NCBI RefSeq assembly: GCF_025997995.1
Contig: NZ_AP026683.1
Span: 1,178,501-1,242,500, forward strand
Length of the DNA stretch: 64,000 nt
From: Sediminibacterium sp. TEGAF015
Lineage (GTDB): Bacteria; Bacteroidota; Bacteroidia; Chitinophagales; Chitinophagaceae
Direction of reading: 5' to 3'
The position numbers and the translations under genes were made by a program. The stretch's first letter is position 1, and each line of letters begins with the position of its first letter. Under the pieces are notes generated by a model. The model did not search any database. It was not told the origin of the DNA and saw only the letters and a program-made list of their open reading frames with translations. Below are positions 56,369 to 64,000 of the stretch, one piece after another.

Positions 56369-59300
56369 CTACTCTACATCCACAGTATTATCATCTGGAA
56401 TTCGATCAATCAATTTATTGTAAGGATCAATCCCTGCCTTTACTGGTTTTCCTTTCACTCTAATCGTAATCGTCTTTTGCCCGGGCATCAACTTGTATTT
56501 CTGAAGGAACAAAGGGTTAACTTTTTTTCTTCCGTATTTATCCACCGACTCAGCAGCAAAAACGCCAATATCAATGTAGTCATTCATTTTAGTAACCGTT
56601 TCCTTACCAGCACTATCCGCATAAAACTTATTGGTATTTACCTGAATGGTAACATCATACAAATCTTTGCCAACACTTACTGCTTTTGCACTGGTTGCCT
56701 TGTTATCGTAAAGCGTGATTTTCTTCCAGGTATCCACTAAGTAATACTTTACTGAATCAGGGGTGTACTTATCAATAAATGCATACAAGTCTGTGCTTCC
56801 AGCAAAAGGCGGATTCTCTTTTAAAGCAAAACTATCCCTGAATTCATGCAGTGCTTTATTTAGTTGATCTAATCCAATCAAATCCTGCAAACCATACAAA
56901 ATCAGACTTCCTTTCTGATACCACTGATAAGGTCGATTACAATTGATAAAAGTATTTTCCTTTTTAGCCTCATTAGCTCTGCCTCTTAAATAGCCGTCCA
57001 ACTCTTCTTTCAGGAATCGCTTCATATTGTCCTTTCCGTATTTACGTTCTGTAAGAATCAAGGCGGTGTATTCAGCAAGGGCTTCTGAAATCAAATTAGA
57101 TCCCTTTGTTTTATTGGGAACCACTTGGTGCCCCCACCACTGATGTGCCAATTCATGGGCAGTTACATAATAAACGTAGTCAAAAGAATTCGGATCTCTG
57201 AAATCTGCTACCCATCCAAAACTTTCTGAAAAAGGAACTGTATTTGGGAAGCTTTGTGCAAACCCTGCATATCGGGGGAATTCCATCAGGCGCATTTGCC
57301 TAAATTGGAAATTACCATAACTCTTAGAGAAATAAGCTAACCCATCTTTATAGGCTGCATTAAATCTGTCTAAGTTGAATTTGTGTTTTGAATCGTGGAA
57401 GATTTCGATGTTTATTTTTTTACCACCTGCAATGGTAACTGAATCTTTAAAAACATCATACCTGGCAGAAACAATACTCAGGAAATAATCAATGGGCGTA
57501 TCCTGTATATATTGAAAATATTTCCTTCCTCCCTTTTCCCAAACATTTTGCAAGTAACCGGGGGCAATAGCTATCTGGTCTTTTGATGTACTAACGGTAG
57601 CTTCAAAGTGTATCAAGTCTGCATCATCATTAAACAACATAGTAGCTCTACCCTGCGGATCATTCTGATTGGGAAACTCCTCTTCTTTTTTAGGCAACCT
57701 GTATTTTTTACGGTCTTCGTCACTAAACAATTCTCTGTCCGGATCATAACCAAAAGAAGGAATGCCGCCAGCATAAAATGTACCGTTATGTATAATTTCA
57801 CGTGAGAATCCACTATTAGGAAATCCTTTATTTTCAATTACCGAGTATACTTCAAGCAAAGCCGTATCACCAGGAAGCATGGGTGAAGGAAGTCCATAAA
57901 TTCTATAATTAGCCGTATCCTTCCCTTTCTTTAAAAAGTTGAAAGCAGAATGTTTATACTGCAATGGAGACCTATAAGAGAGTGGTTTCCCATTATACAA
58001 AATACGGTATCGAATGTTGGCATCTGCTAATAAATGCAAGGAATCAACAGCAGTTGCATTTTTATTTTTCAAAGAAACCCTGGCATATATTTCTACTTTT
58101 CTTTCTTCAGGAAAAATGTCTGCCTGCATGAGCACCTGGGTTACTTTGGGTTGTAATTTTTTCTCGTATTTTTTTAGGGTAGTCTCATATAAAGCAAGGT
58201 TGCTCTTGTTCTTGGAATCACTGATATAATTGTTCAGATAGCTTACATTATAGTAGATAAAAGCACCAGATCCAACCCAGCAAAGAAACAGTACAACTAT
58301 CCATGCCCTTGGAGCGCCATGGAATCTTCCGGAGGCAATTCTCCATCTCTCTATGAAACCACCGGGAATTCCCCGTTGATAAAATAAATAAGCAATAATG
58401 GTTAACAAAGATCCGAGACTAATCCAATAAAAATTAAACCATAACTGCGGTTCAAGGAAATGTCCAATTCCATTAATATCACTCCAGCGATAATTGGGTG
58501 TGTAAAAATAGAAGAACAGATTATAATCCATTTTTCCGAATGTCCTTAATAAATAAAGACTCACCCAAATAATCAAAGAGGCACCATGTCCGCCAAATTT
58601 GTTGTTCACTAACAAATGAACGGCAAATGACAAGAGAATCATTTGAATAAACCCGGGAAAAGTCAGTACATATAATTCGATGAGATATACTGGTAAATTA
58701 AAGTCAGTATGTCCTTTCAACAACTGAATTAATACCCCAATAAACATGGGAATCGTAACCAGTATAAAAGCGATTCCCAAAAGGCTGCAGAATTTTGAAA
58801 AGAGAAAAACTGCGTTGGATACTGGCATGGCATCGTTGATAATATTGTATCTCGTTGCCTTTTCTCGATGAATGGTTTCTCCTGAATAAAAAAGCAGAAT
58901 GATAAAAATGAAGATATTGTAATCATAGCTTTTATAATCCATCAAAAAAATGGTCAGGGGTCTGTCTGAAACGCCATATAAAGAATTACCAATCCAAAAA
59001 TCCAATATCAGAAATATCAACCCGCCTAGCAGAATTGCTTTGAAATAATTATCCCTGATAATATTGGCAAATTCTATTTTAGTAAGTCGCCACCAAACTC
59101 TCCTCATATACCCTTGCGAAAAATCCTGTGTAACTTTCTGAAGCGGATGCCCTTTGGGTGTATTTTCAGCAGCTTGCTTTTTATCATTATTTTTTGATGT
59201 TTCAGCATTCAGAAAAGCAGTAAAACTGAATCGCCAATAAGCAATAAACGTTATCAGTATTGAAATGCCCACCCAGATTAAGCGGTTATACACAAAGACT

Positions 59301-60013
59301 TTTGTGAAAGGAAGCACCAAATGATTTTTTTCATAAGGTGTCAAATACCTTGTTTCCAGCTGAAAAGTATTGATGAGAAAAGGGTCTAATAATTTCACCA
59401 GTTCTCTTCTCTCTAAATCCTGCACAAGGAAATTAGAAAGCAGATAACCAATAAACAATAGAATACTCGCACTATAAACCACTTTTACATTCCTAGTAAC
59501 AGCAACCAATGCAAAGAAAATAGTTGAAGGAATCAAAAGATTACTAAAACCATATAAAAAAGCGGGCTCCAAATAATTCCAGAGACCAAAGTCTCCTATC
59601 CTGTTAGAGGGAACCTGTCCCATTAATGGCCCTAAATAAGCCCCCACATAACAACCCCAGTTAAATGCAGTACCAATTACCAGAACATAAAAGAAAGAGC
59701 CAAAAAATCTGCCCCAGAAATACCCTCTCTTGGTAATTGGAAAACTAAAAAAATATTGTCTTGTCTGGTGCTCTATATCTCTATACAAAGGAACACCCAT
59801 AATGGCAGAACAAACCAACATCATTAATATGCTAAAGAAAGTGGTACCTTCTGCAATGGTCCAGGGAGCATTGTGCAATACTTTCTCCGATGCAGGTGTT
59901 GATCCTGTTGCGATGGATAAAAATCCAATCAGGAAGAAAATGAAAAAGTAAATATAGGAGGCCGGTCTCTTGGAGCGGTAGACCAACTCAAATTTAAATA
60001 TTTGCCAAAACAT
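56369..60013 (-). CDS. ABC-2 type permease fused to M1-family metallopeptidase
   Basis: A 1214-residue protein. Residues 1-590 hold two sets of about six membrane helices, as in ABC-2 permeases ('MFWQIFKFELVYRSKRPASY' at the start), with a cytoplasmic link near 265-310. The second half is periplasmic and M1-like: zinc motif 'HELAHQWWGHQ' with His953, Glu954 and His957, and the third ligand Glu976 in 'LISEALAEYTAL'. A GxMEN-type motif is not clear ('MRLMEFPRYAGF' stands there). The ATPase gene lies 21 bases upstream in the same direction. Such fusions occur in Bacteroidota; the transported or cleaved substrate is unknown. Confidence 0.9.
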   Translation of the reverse strand: MFWQIFKFELVYRSKRPASYIYFFIFFLIGFLSIATGSTPASEKVLHNAPWTIAEGTTFFSILMMLVCSAIMGVPLYRDIEHQTRQYFFSFPITKRGYFWGRFFGSFFYVLVIGTAFNWGCYVGAYLGPLMGQVPSNRIGDFGLWNYLEPAFLYGFSNLLIPSTIFFALVAVTRNVKVVYSASILLFIGYLLSNFLVQDLERRELVKLLDPFLINTFQLETRYLTPYEKNHLVLPFTKVFVYNRLIWVGISILITFIAYWRFSFTAFLNAETSKNNDKKQAAENTPKGHPLQKVTQDFSQGYMRRVWWRLTKIEFANIIRDNYFKAILLGGLIFLILDFWIGNSLYGVSDRPLTIFLMDYKSYDYNIFIFIILLFYSGETIHREKATRYNIINDAMPVSNAVFLFSKFCSLLGIAFILVTIPMFIGVLIQLLKGHTDFNLPVYLIELYVLTFPGFIQMILLSFAVHLLVNNKFGGHGASLIIWVSLYLLRTFGKMDYNLFFYFYTPNYRWSDINGIGHFLEPQLWFNFYWISLGSLLTIIAYLFYQRGIPGGFIERWRIASGRFHGAPRAWIVVLFLCWVGSGAFIYYNVSYLNNYISDSKNKSNLALYETTLKKYEKKLQPKVTQVLMQADIFPEERKVEIYARVSLKNKNATAVDSLHLLADANIRYRILYNGKPLSYRSPLQYKHSAFNFLKKGKDTANYRIYGLPSPMLPGDTALLEVYSVIENKGFPNSGFSREIIHNGTFYAGGIPSFGYDPDRELFSDEDRKKYRLPKKEEEFPNQNDPQGRATMLFNDDADLIHFEATVSTSKDQIAIAPGYLQNVWEKGGRKYFQYIQDTPIDYFLSIVSARYDVFKDSVTIAGGKKINIEIFHDSKHKFNLDRFNAAYKDGLAYFSKSYGNFQFRQMRLMEFPRYAGFAQSFPNTVPFSESFGWVADFRDPNSFDYVYYVTAHELAHQWWGHQVVPNKTKGSNLISEALAEYTALILTERKYGKDNMKRFLKEELDGYLRGRANEAKKENTFINCNRPYQWYQKGSLILYGLQDLIGLDQLNKALHEFRDSFALKENPPFAGSTDLYAFIDKYTPDSVKYYLVDTWKKITLYDNKATSAKAVSVGKDLYDVTIQVNTNKFYADSAGKETVTKMNDYIDIGVFAAESVDKYGRKKVNPLFLQKYKLMPGQKTITIRVKGKPVKAGIDPYNKLIDRIPDDNTVDVE

Positions 60014-60034
60014 AAAGATGGTTTTTGAGTTAGG

Positions 60035-60922
60035 TTAGATGGTTGCTACGTCCATTTTAGAAGCAATCTGATGAAAGTATACATCTTCCAATGCGGGCGA
60101 AACAGTTCTGAAATTGCTTCCCGGATTAGAATCGCTGTAAATACGTACACTCAAACTGCCACTTTTCATTTGAACGCTGATAACCTGATATTGCTCTTTC
60201 ATTTGCTCAACAGTTGCCTTGTCTGCAGAAATGGTAAAAATCTTTCCTTCTAACTCATTTACTGCATCATCTGGTTTATCGTGTCTGAGTAATTCTCCTT
60301 TGCAGATAATTGCAAAATCGCTGCACAAGGTTCTTACATCCTCAACAATATGCGTAGACAAAATGACAATCGTATTACTTCCTATTTCGCTTAATAAATT
60401 GTAAAAACGGTTTCTTTCTGCGGGATCCAAACCAGCCGTAGGCTCATCCACGATAATTAATTTGGGATTTCCCAGAAGTGCCTGAGCAATACCAAAGCGC
60501 TGTTTCATACCTCCCGAATAGGTCCCAAGACTTTTTTTACGGTCAGTATATAGATTGACTCTGTTCAGCAGATTCTCAACTGTTTCCTTTCTTTCTTTTG
60601 CATTGCTGATTCCCTTTAAGCAGGCTATATGATCCAGCATTTGTTCCGAACTGATTTTAGGATATACCCCAAAGTCCTGTGGCAGATAACCCAGGATTTT
60701 CCTTACCGACTCCTTATCGTTTAATACATCCAAATCATCTAAAAAAATACTTCCACTATCTGCTTCCTGAAGTGTAGCAATGGTTCGCATCAAAGAAGAT
60801 TTTCCTGCCCCATTTGGCCCTAACAGACCAAACATGCCTTCTTTAATAGTAAAACTTACATTATTCAGTGCCTGTACGCCATTGGGGTATCTTTTGGAAA
60901 GATTGGAAATGACTAATTGCAT
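60035..60922 (-). CDS. ABC transporter ATP-binding protein
   Basis: A 295-residue ATPase. Walker A is 'GLLGPNGAGKSSLMRTIATL', the Q-loop lies in 'LPQDFGVYPKIS', the signature is 'YSGGMKQRFGIAQALL', Walker B is 'LIIVDEPTAGLDP', and the H-loop is 'VILSTHIVED'. It is followed after 21 bases by the permease/peptidase fusion and should drive it. The C-terminal 60 residues are an extra domain seen in CcmA-type ATPases. Confidence 0.93.
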   Translation of the reverse strand: MQLVISNLSKRYPNGVQALNNVSFTIKEGMFGLLGPNGAGKSSLMRTIATLQEADSGSIFLDDLDVLNDKESVRKILGYLPQDFGVYPKISSEQMLDHIACLKGISNAKERKETVENLLNRVNLYTDRKKSLGTYSGGMKQRFGIAQALLGNPKLIIVDEPTAGLDPAERNRFYNLLSEIGSNTIVILSTHIVEDVRTLCSDFAIICKGELLRHDKPDDAVNELEGKIFTISADKATVEQMKEQYQVISVQMKSGSLSVRIYSDSNPGSNFRTVSPALEDVYFHQIASKMDVATI

Positions 60923-61056
60923 AAAATGATTTGAAGGGTTTGAAAATGAAAATGGTTATAGTAATATATGAAATACTTTAATATATCACCAAGTATTTTC
61001 CTCATTATTTTAAACACAGACAACCATACTATTCATATATCTTTAAACAATTAGAC

Positions 61057-61064
61057 TAATTTTG
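61057..61064 (+). promoter_or_regulatory. -7 promoter-like element before the PqqB-like remnant
   Basis: TAATTTTG fits TAnnTTTG, but it lies directly at the start of the decayed reading frame and no ATG follows in that frame. The promoter may have outlived the gene. Confidence 0.4.
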
Positions 61065-61582
61065 TTCGTATTCTTCCTTTTTTCAAGTTGTTTTTCACGA
61101 GCACAGCAAAGCATTGTCATTTTAGGAACAACCCAGGATGCAGGATCGCCACAAATAGTATGCACATATAGGACATTATACAGGATTAATGTTTCTGGGC
61201 AAAGAGGCAATCAATGCAAAAAATCAGTCTGTCTATGCAATGCCCAAAATGAAAGCTTTCTTGGAACAAAATGGACCTTGGAGTCAATTGGTCAGTCAGC
61301 AAAGTAGATTATGCCTTAATTGATGCAACTTTTTTTGACGCAACGGAAATCAATAATAGACCTATTAATGAAATTCCCCACCCCTTTGTTATTGAAAGTA
61401 TGAAGCGCTTTAAATGGATGCTACAGGAAGACAAAAAGAAAATTTATTTTATTCATTTTAATCATACAAACCCGCTTCTCAACTTAAAAAGTAAGGCATC
61501 AAAAATAGTGTTGGGGGCTGGCTTTAACATTGCCAGACAAGGTGATGTATTTAAACTAGACAAAAATATTGTAAAAGACTAA
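61062..61582 (+). pseudogene. Decayed PqqB-like metallo-beta-lactamase-fold gene
   Basis: Three pieces of one protein lie in order but in different frames. The first, with a leader-like start, reads 'IVILGTTQDAGSPQIVC'. The second reads 'HIGHYTGLMFLGKEAINAKN' and 'SVYAMPKMKAFLEQNGPWSQ'. The third reads 'VDYALIDATFFDATEINNRP' through 'VLGAGFNIARQGDVFKL'. The order is that of PqqB-like MBL-fold hydrolases of about 300 residues, but the parts between the pieces are deleted, including most of the metal site, and no ATG starts the first piece. It is a remnant that cannot make the full enzyme. Confidence 0.8.
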
Positions 61583-61643
61583 ACCGCGTAAAGAGTTGCA
61601 TTTTGATACAATTCATGCAAATTGGAGTGTAACGTTTTCAATT

Positions 61644-62462
61644 CTACTTTTCCAGAATCAACAACAATCCATTTCCGTTAGATTTTTTACTAATAAAGTC
61701 CATCATCATCAATAACAAAATAATGGGGTAAAATAGGATAAGGCAAAATCCAGCAACGGATTTGAACAGATAACTACCAGAGACAATTAAAGTAGTACAA
61801 CTATTCAGCAATTCATGACTTAGCTTACCTGCTGTACCATAAGTGTATATTTTTTTACGAACCGTAAATCCAGCTCTCTCAACTTTTTCTAGCAGCTCAT
61901 TTTCAGTATATACCCGCTTTCTATTATTGACACTTTCATATTGTTCAAATCGTTGAAAAATATATGGGTAAACTTTAGTGAGAAAGATCCCATTGATGGG
62001 CACGTATAATAAGAGCTTACCTTCCTTTTTTAGACTCAGATACATATTTTTCAGCGCAAGTTCATCTTCGGAGATATACTGCAAAACCCCAACACATAAA
62101 CCAATATCTACCATATGAGCTAGTTGATCAGTTTCAAGATTAAAGAGTTGCCCAGAAAGGTTAGCAATCCCAAACTGATTCATCAACTCAACAGAAGGCA
62201 AATGATAATCGGCTCCAATAAAAGTAGCACTGTTAATTTGTTTCGTAAACGGAACAATATACTGCCCTTCTCCACATCCAAAATCTACAATTGTACATGG
62301 CGCCTTTTTACTCAATAAAAGCAACCTCCACTCACGCATCACATACCATTTGCGTAATTGAGTCAAATAATGGAGCCCATACACCCATCGCAACAATTGG
62401 GGATTATTTCTAATAAAAGAAGGATATTGATACTGAAGCGTAAGGGATTTTAGCTTAGGCAT
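61644..62462 (-). CDS. SAM-dependent methyltransferase, class I
   Basis: A 272-residue protein. Motif I is 'CTIVDFGCGEGQYIVPFTKQ', followed by 'FIGADYHLPSVELM' and 'VDIGLCVGVLQYISEDELAL', the Methyltransf_11/25 pattern. A hydrophobic stretch at about residues 235-260 suggests that the C-terminus sits in the membrane. Its start overlaps the end of rfbD by eight bases, so it is translated with the sugar genes, and a methylated sugar or lipid product is possible. The substrate is unknown. Confidence 0.8.
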   Translation of the reverse strand: MPKLKSLTLQYQYPSFIRNNPQLLRWVYGLHYLTQLRKWYVMREWRLLLLSKKAPCTIVDFGCGEGQYIVPFTKQINSATFIGADYHLPSVELMNQFGIANLSGQLFNLETDQLAHMVDIGLCVGVLQYISEDELALKNMYLSLKKEGKLLLYVPINGIFLTKVYPYIFQRFEQYESVNNRKRVYTENELLEKVERAGFTVRKKIYTYGTAGKLSHELLNSCTTLIVSGSYLFKSVAGFCLILFYPIILLLMMMDFISKKSNGNGLLLILEK

Positions 62463-63327
62463 GTAATTGCTCCATACAGTTTTTCAAACTACGTTTCCAT
62501 TCTTTCAATTCAACACCGAATACGGTGGTAATACTTTGTAGGTCCAACACAGAATACGCTGGTCTTTTTGCAGGTGTAGGAAAAGCTTCGGTAGGAATTG
62601 GCAAAACAGAACAAGTAAGGCCTGCAAATTCTTTAATTGTAGAAGCAAAATCAAACCATGTGGTTGCGCCAGTGTTGCTGTAATGGAAAATCCCTACAGC
62701 ATTGTTACCTTTTTGAGCAGCAGATATAATTTGCATAATGGCTTCTGCTAAATCAGCAGCATAAGTAGGACATCCCTGCTGATCGGCTACCACCTTAATC
62801 TCAGGTCTTTCTTTCATCAAACGCAACATGGTTTTCACAAAATTATTCCCATGCGTACTGTACACCCAGGAAGTTCTGATGATTACCGTGTTAGGGTTAT
62901 TCTCCAAAGCTTTTTGTTCCCCTATGGCTTTGGTATTCCCATAATAATTAACCGGGTGGGTTGGCGTAGTAGTTGAATAAGGAGCTGTACCTTGTCCGTC
63001 AAAAACATAATCCGTGGAAATGGTAATCAGCTTTGTCTGAAACCTAGCACAGCAGGAAGCAATTTCACCAACCGATGTAGCATTAATAGTTAATGCAAGT
63101 TCTTTTTCCACTTCAGCTTTATCTACTGCAGTATAGGCGGCACAGTTTATAAAAAACTGAGGCCTTATCTTTTCAAAAAATGGAGCAATGCTTTCCGGTG
63201 CTGCTAAATCAAGCATCGTTCTGTCCGTAAAAACAAACTCGTACCTGTCTTGAAAAGAAGAAGCCAACTGTTGTAACTCCCATCCAAGCTGACCATTCTT
63301 TCCAGTAACAACAACAATTGGCTTCAT
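62455..63327 (-). CDS. rfbD: dTDP-4-dehydrorhamnose reductase
   Basis: A 290-residue SDR enzyme that makes dTDP-L-rhamnose, the last step of that pathway. The NADPH motif is 'VVVTGKNGQLGWELQQLA', the start of the active site is 'ISTDYVFDGQGTAPYS', the catalytic Tyr and Lys are in 'NYYGNTKAIGE', and the C-terminal 'RPAYSVLDLQ' is a family signature. It lies 14 bases after the epimerase/decarboxylase gene and overlaps the methyltransferase gene by eight bases. A rhamnosyltransferase-like GT2 at 8426 could use its product. Confidence 0.93.
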   Translation of the reverse strand: MKPIVVVTGKNGQLGWELQQLASSFQDRYEFVFTDRTMLDLAAPESIAPFFEKIRPQFFINCAAYTAVDKAEVEKELALTINATSVGEIASCCARFQTKLITISTDYVFDGQGTAPYSTTTPTHPVNYYGNTKAIGEQKALENNPNTVIIRTSWVYSTHGNNFVKTMLRLMKERPEIKVVADQQGCPTYAADLAEAIMQIISAAQKGNNAVGIFHYSNTGATTWFDFASTIKEFAGLTCSVLPIPTEAFPTPAKRPAYSVLDLQSITTVFGVELKEWKRSLKNCMEQLHA

Positions 63328-63341
63328 ATAAAATGTAATAA

Positions 63342-64000
63342 CTATTTTCCTGAATAAAACTCCTTCGGTTGTTTAGACCATTCTTCCTTAGGCAAAGACT
63401 TAAAGTAGTCATAAGTTTTCTTCAAGCCTTCTGCCCTGTCTACTTTTGGTTCCCATCCCAATATGCTTTTAGCCTTGGAAATATCCGGCTTTCTTTGCTT
63501 GGGATCATCAACAGGCAATGGCTTGTATACAATCTTAACAGAAGATCCTGTAAGCTTTAATACTTCTTCAGCAAAATCTTTCAAAGTAATTTCATGCGGA
63601 TTACCAATGTTTACTGGCATAGTGTAGTCGCTCATCAATAATCGATAAATACCTTCAATTAAATCATCCACATAACAAAAAGAGCGTGTCTGGCTACCAT
63701 CCCCGAATACAGTTAGGTCTTCTCCTCTTAAAGCCTGACCAATAAAAGCAGGTAAAGCACGGCCATCATTCAGGCGCATTCTCGGACCATAGGTATTAAA
63801 AATTCGCACAATTCTTGTTTCTACTCCGTGGAATGTATAATACGCTCTTGTGATAGACTCCATGAATCTTTTGGCTTCATCGTAAACACCTCTAGGTCCT
63901 ACTGGATTTACATTACCCCAGTATTCCTCAGTTTGCGGATGCACCATAGGATCACCATAAACTTCACTGGTAGATGCTACCAACATACGAGCTCCCTTTG
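63342..64000 (-). CDS. UDP-glucuronate decarboxylase-like SDR, 5' end missing
   Basis: The frame runs off the right edge, so only about 219 C-terminal residues are seen. '[20 protein letters not shown]' and '[13 protein letters not shown]' contain the catalytic Tyr and Lys, and '[20 protein letters not shown]' and '[20 protein letters not shown]' are the extended-SDR sugar-binding motifs. The '[20 protein letters not shown]' pattern is characteristic of UDP-glucuronate decarboxylase (UDP-xylose synthase). It would supply UDP-xylose; a 4,6-dehydratase or epimerase role cannot be wholly excluded. rfbD follows after 14 bases. Confidence 0.85.
   Translation of the reverse strand, partial: KGARMLVASTSEVYGDPMVHPQTEEYWGNVNPVGPRGVYDEAKRFMESITRAYYTFHGVETRIVRIFNTYGPRMRLNDGRALPAFIGQALRGEDLTVFGDGSQTRSFCYVDDLIEGIYRLLMSDYTMPVNIGNPHEITLKDFAEEVLKLTGSSVKIVYKPLPVDDPKQRKPDISKAKSILGWEPKVDRAEGLKKTYDYFKSLPKEEWSKQPKEFYSGK

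Noticed and set aside
61271..61582. Independent 103-residue protein
   Set aside because: Its sequence is the C-terminal part of the PqqB-like protein, whose earlier parts lie just upstream in other frames.

Overview
The window looks like chromosomal DNA of a low-GC Bacteroidota bacterium, most likely of the family Chitinophagaceae (a Sediminibacterium-like genus is my best guess, but the sequence alone cannot prove it). The evidence is the Bacteroidota-type -7 promoter motif TAnnTTTG in front of many transcription units, a type IX secretion C-terminal sorting domain on a secreted enzyme, general scarcity of Shine-Dalgarno sequences with one strong exception in front of rpsU, and the sequence character of RpoB, RpoC, EF-Tu and the HscA-type chaperone. 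Nothing in the window is a phage, insertion sequence or CRISPR array, and no gene-free stretch exceeds about 300 bases.

Layout. 1-6.7 kb: a PIG-L deacetylase cut by the window edge, a small outer-membrane barrel, a T9SS-exported glycosidase-like protein, tRNA-Asp, accA and dapA. 6.7-28.1 kb: a large exopolysaccharide locus in two divergent arms that meet at 21.6 kb. The minus arm (21.6 to 9.9 kb) is a nearly gapless operon: receiver protein, phosphoglycosyl transferase with a pseudo-receiver head, short TolC-like protein, Wzc-like copolymerase, glycosyltransferase, FkbM methyltransferase, a 49-residue membrane microprotein, Wzy-like polymerase, glycosyltransferase, Wzx-like flippase and a GT14 enzyme; two more GT2 genes and a second receiver follow. 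The plus arm carries a GT2, a MaoC-like hydratase, an acyl-CoA dehydrogenase, a Gfo/Idh/MocA oxidoreductase, a second phosphoglycosyl transferase and a FemAB/GNAT-like protein. Together they could start, build, flip, polymerise and export a repeat-unit polysaccharide.

28.1-33 kb: ispD, an isoaspartyl peptidase, a heptose kinase, an APC permease and a Skp/OmpH-like chaperone. 33-49 kb (all minus): the transcription-translation block, read in the order tRNA-Thr, tRNA-Tyr, tRNA-Gly, tRNA-Thr, tuf, tRNA-Trp, secE, nusG, rplK, rplA, rplJ, rplL, rpoB, rpoC. It is interrupted between nusG and rplK by three sugar genes (GT14 enzyme, fdtA-like, fdtB-like).

49-64 kb: hpf, a Xer recombinase, rpsU with its strong ribosome binding site, ribE, hscA, an RDD protein, tyrS, an SGNH hydrolase, tRNA-Gln, a GC-rich hairpin cluster, a giant ABC permease/M1 peptidase fusion with its ATPase, a decayed PqqB-like gene, a methyltransferase, rfbD and a nucleotide-sugar epimerase/decarboxylase cut by the right edge.

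The most unusual items are the pseudo-receiver phosphoglycosyl transferase with a four-cysteine insertion and the adjoining short TolC plus Wzc pair that has no Wza in view; the coupled 49-residue membrane protein; the rpsU Shine-Dalgarno; terminators that run directly into the next start codon; and the sugar genes inside the ribosomal-protein block.
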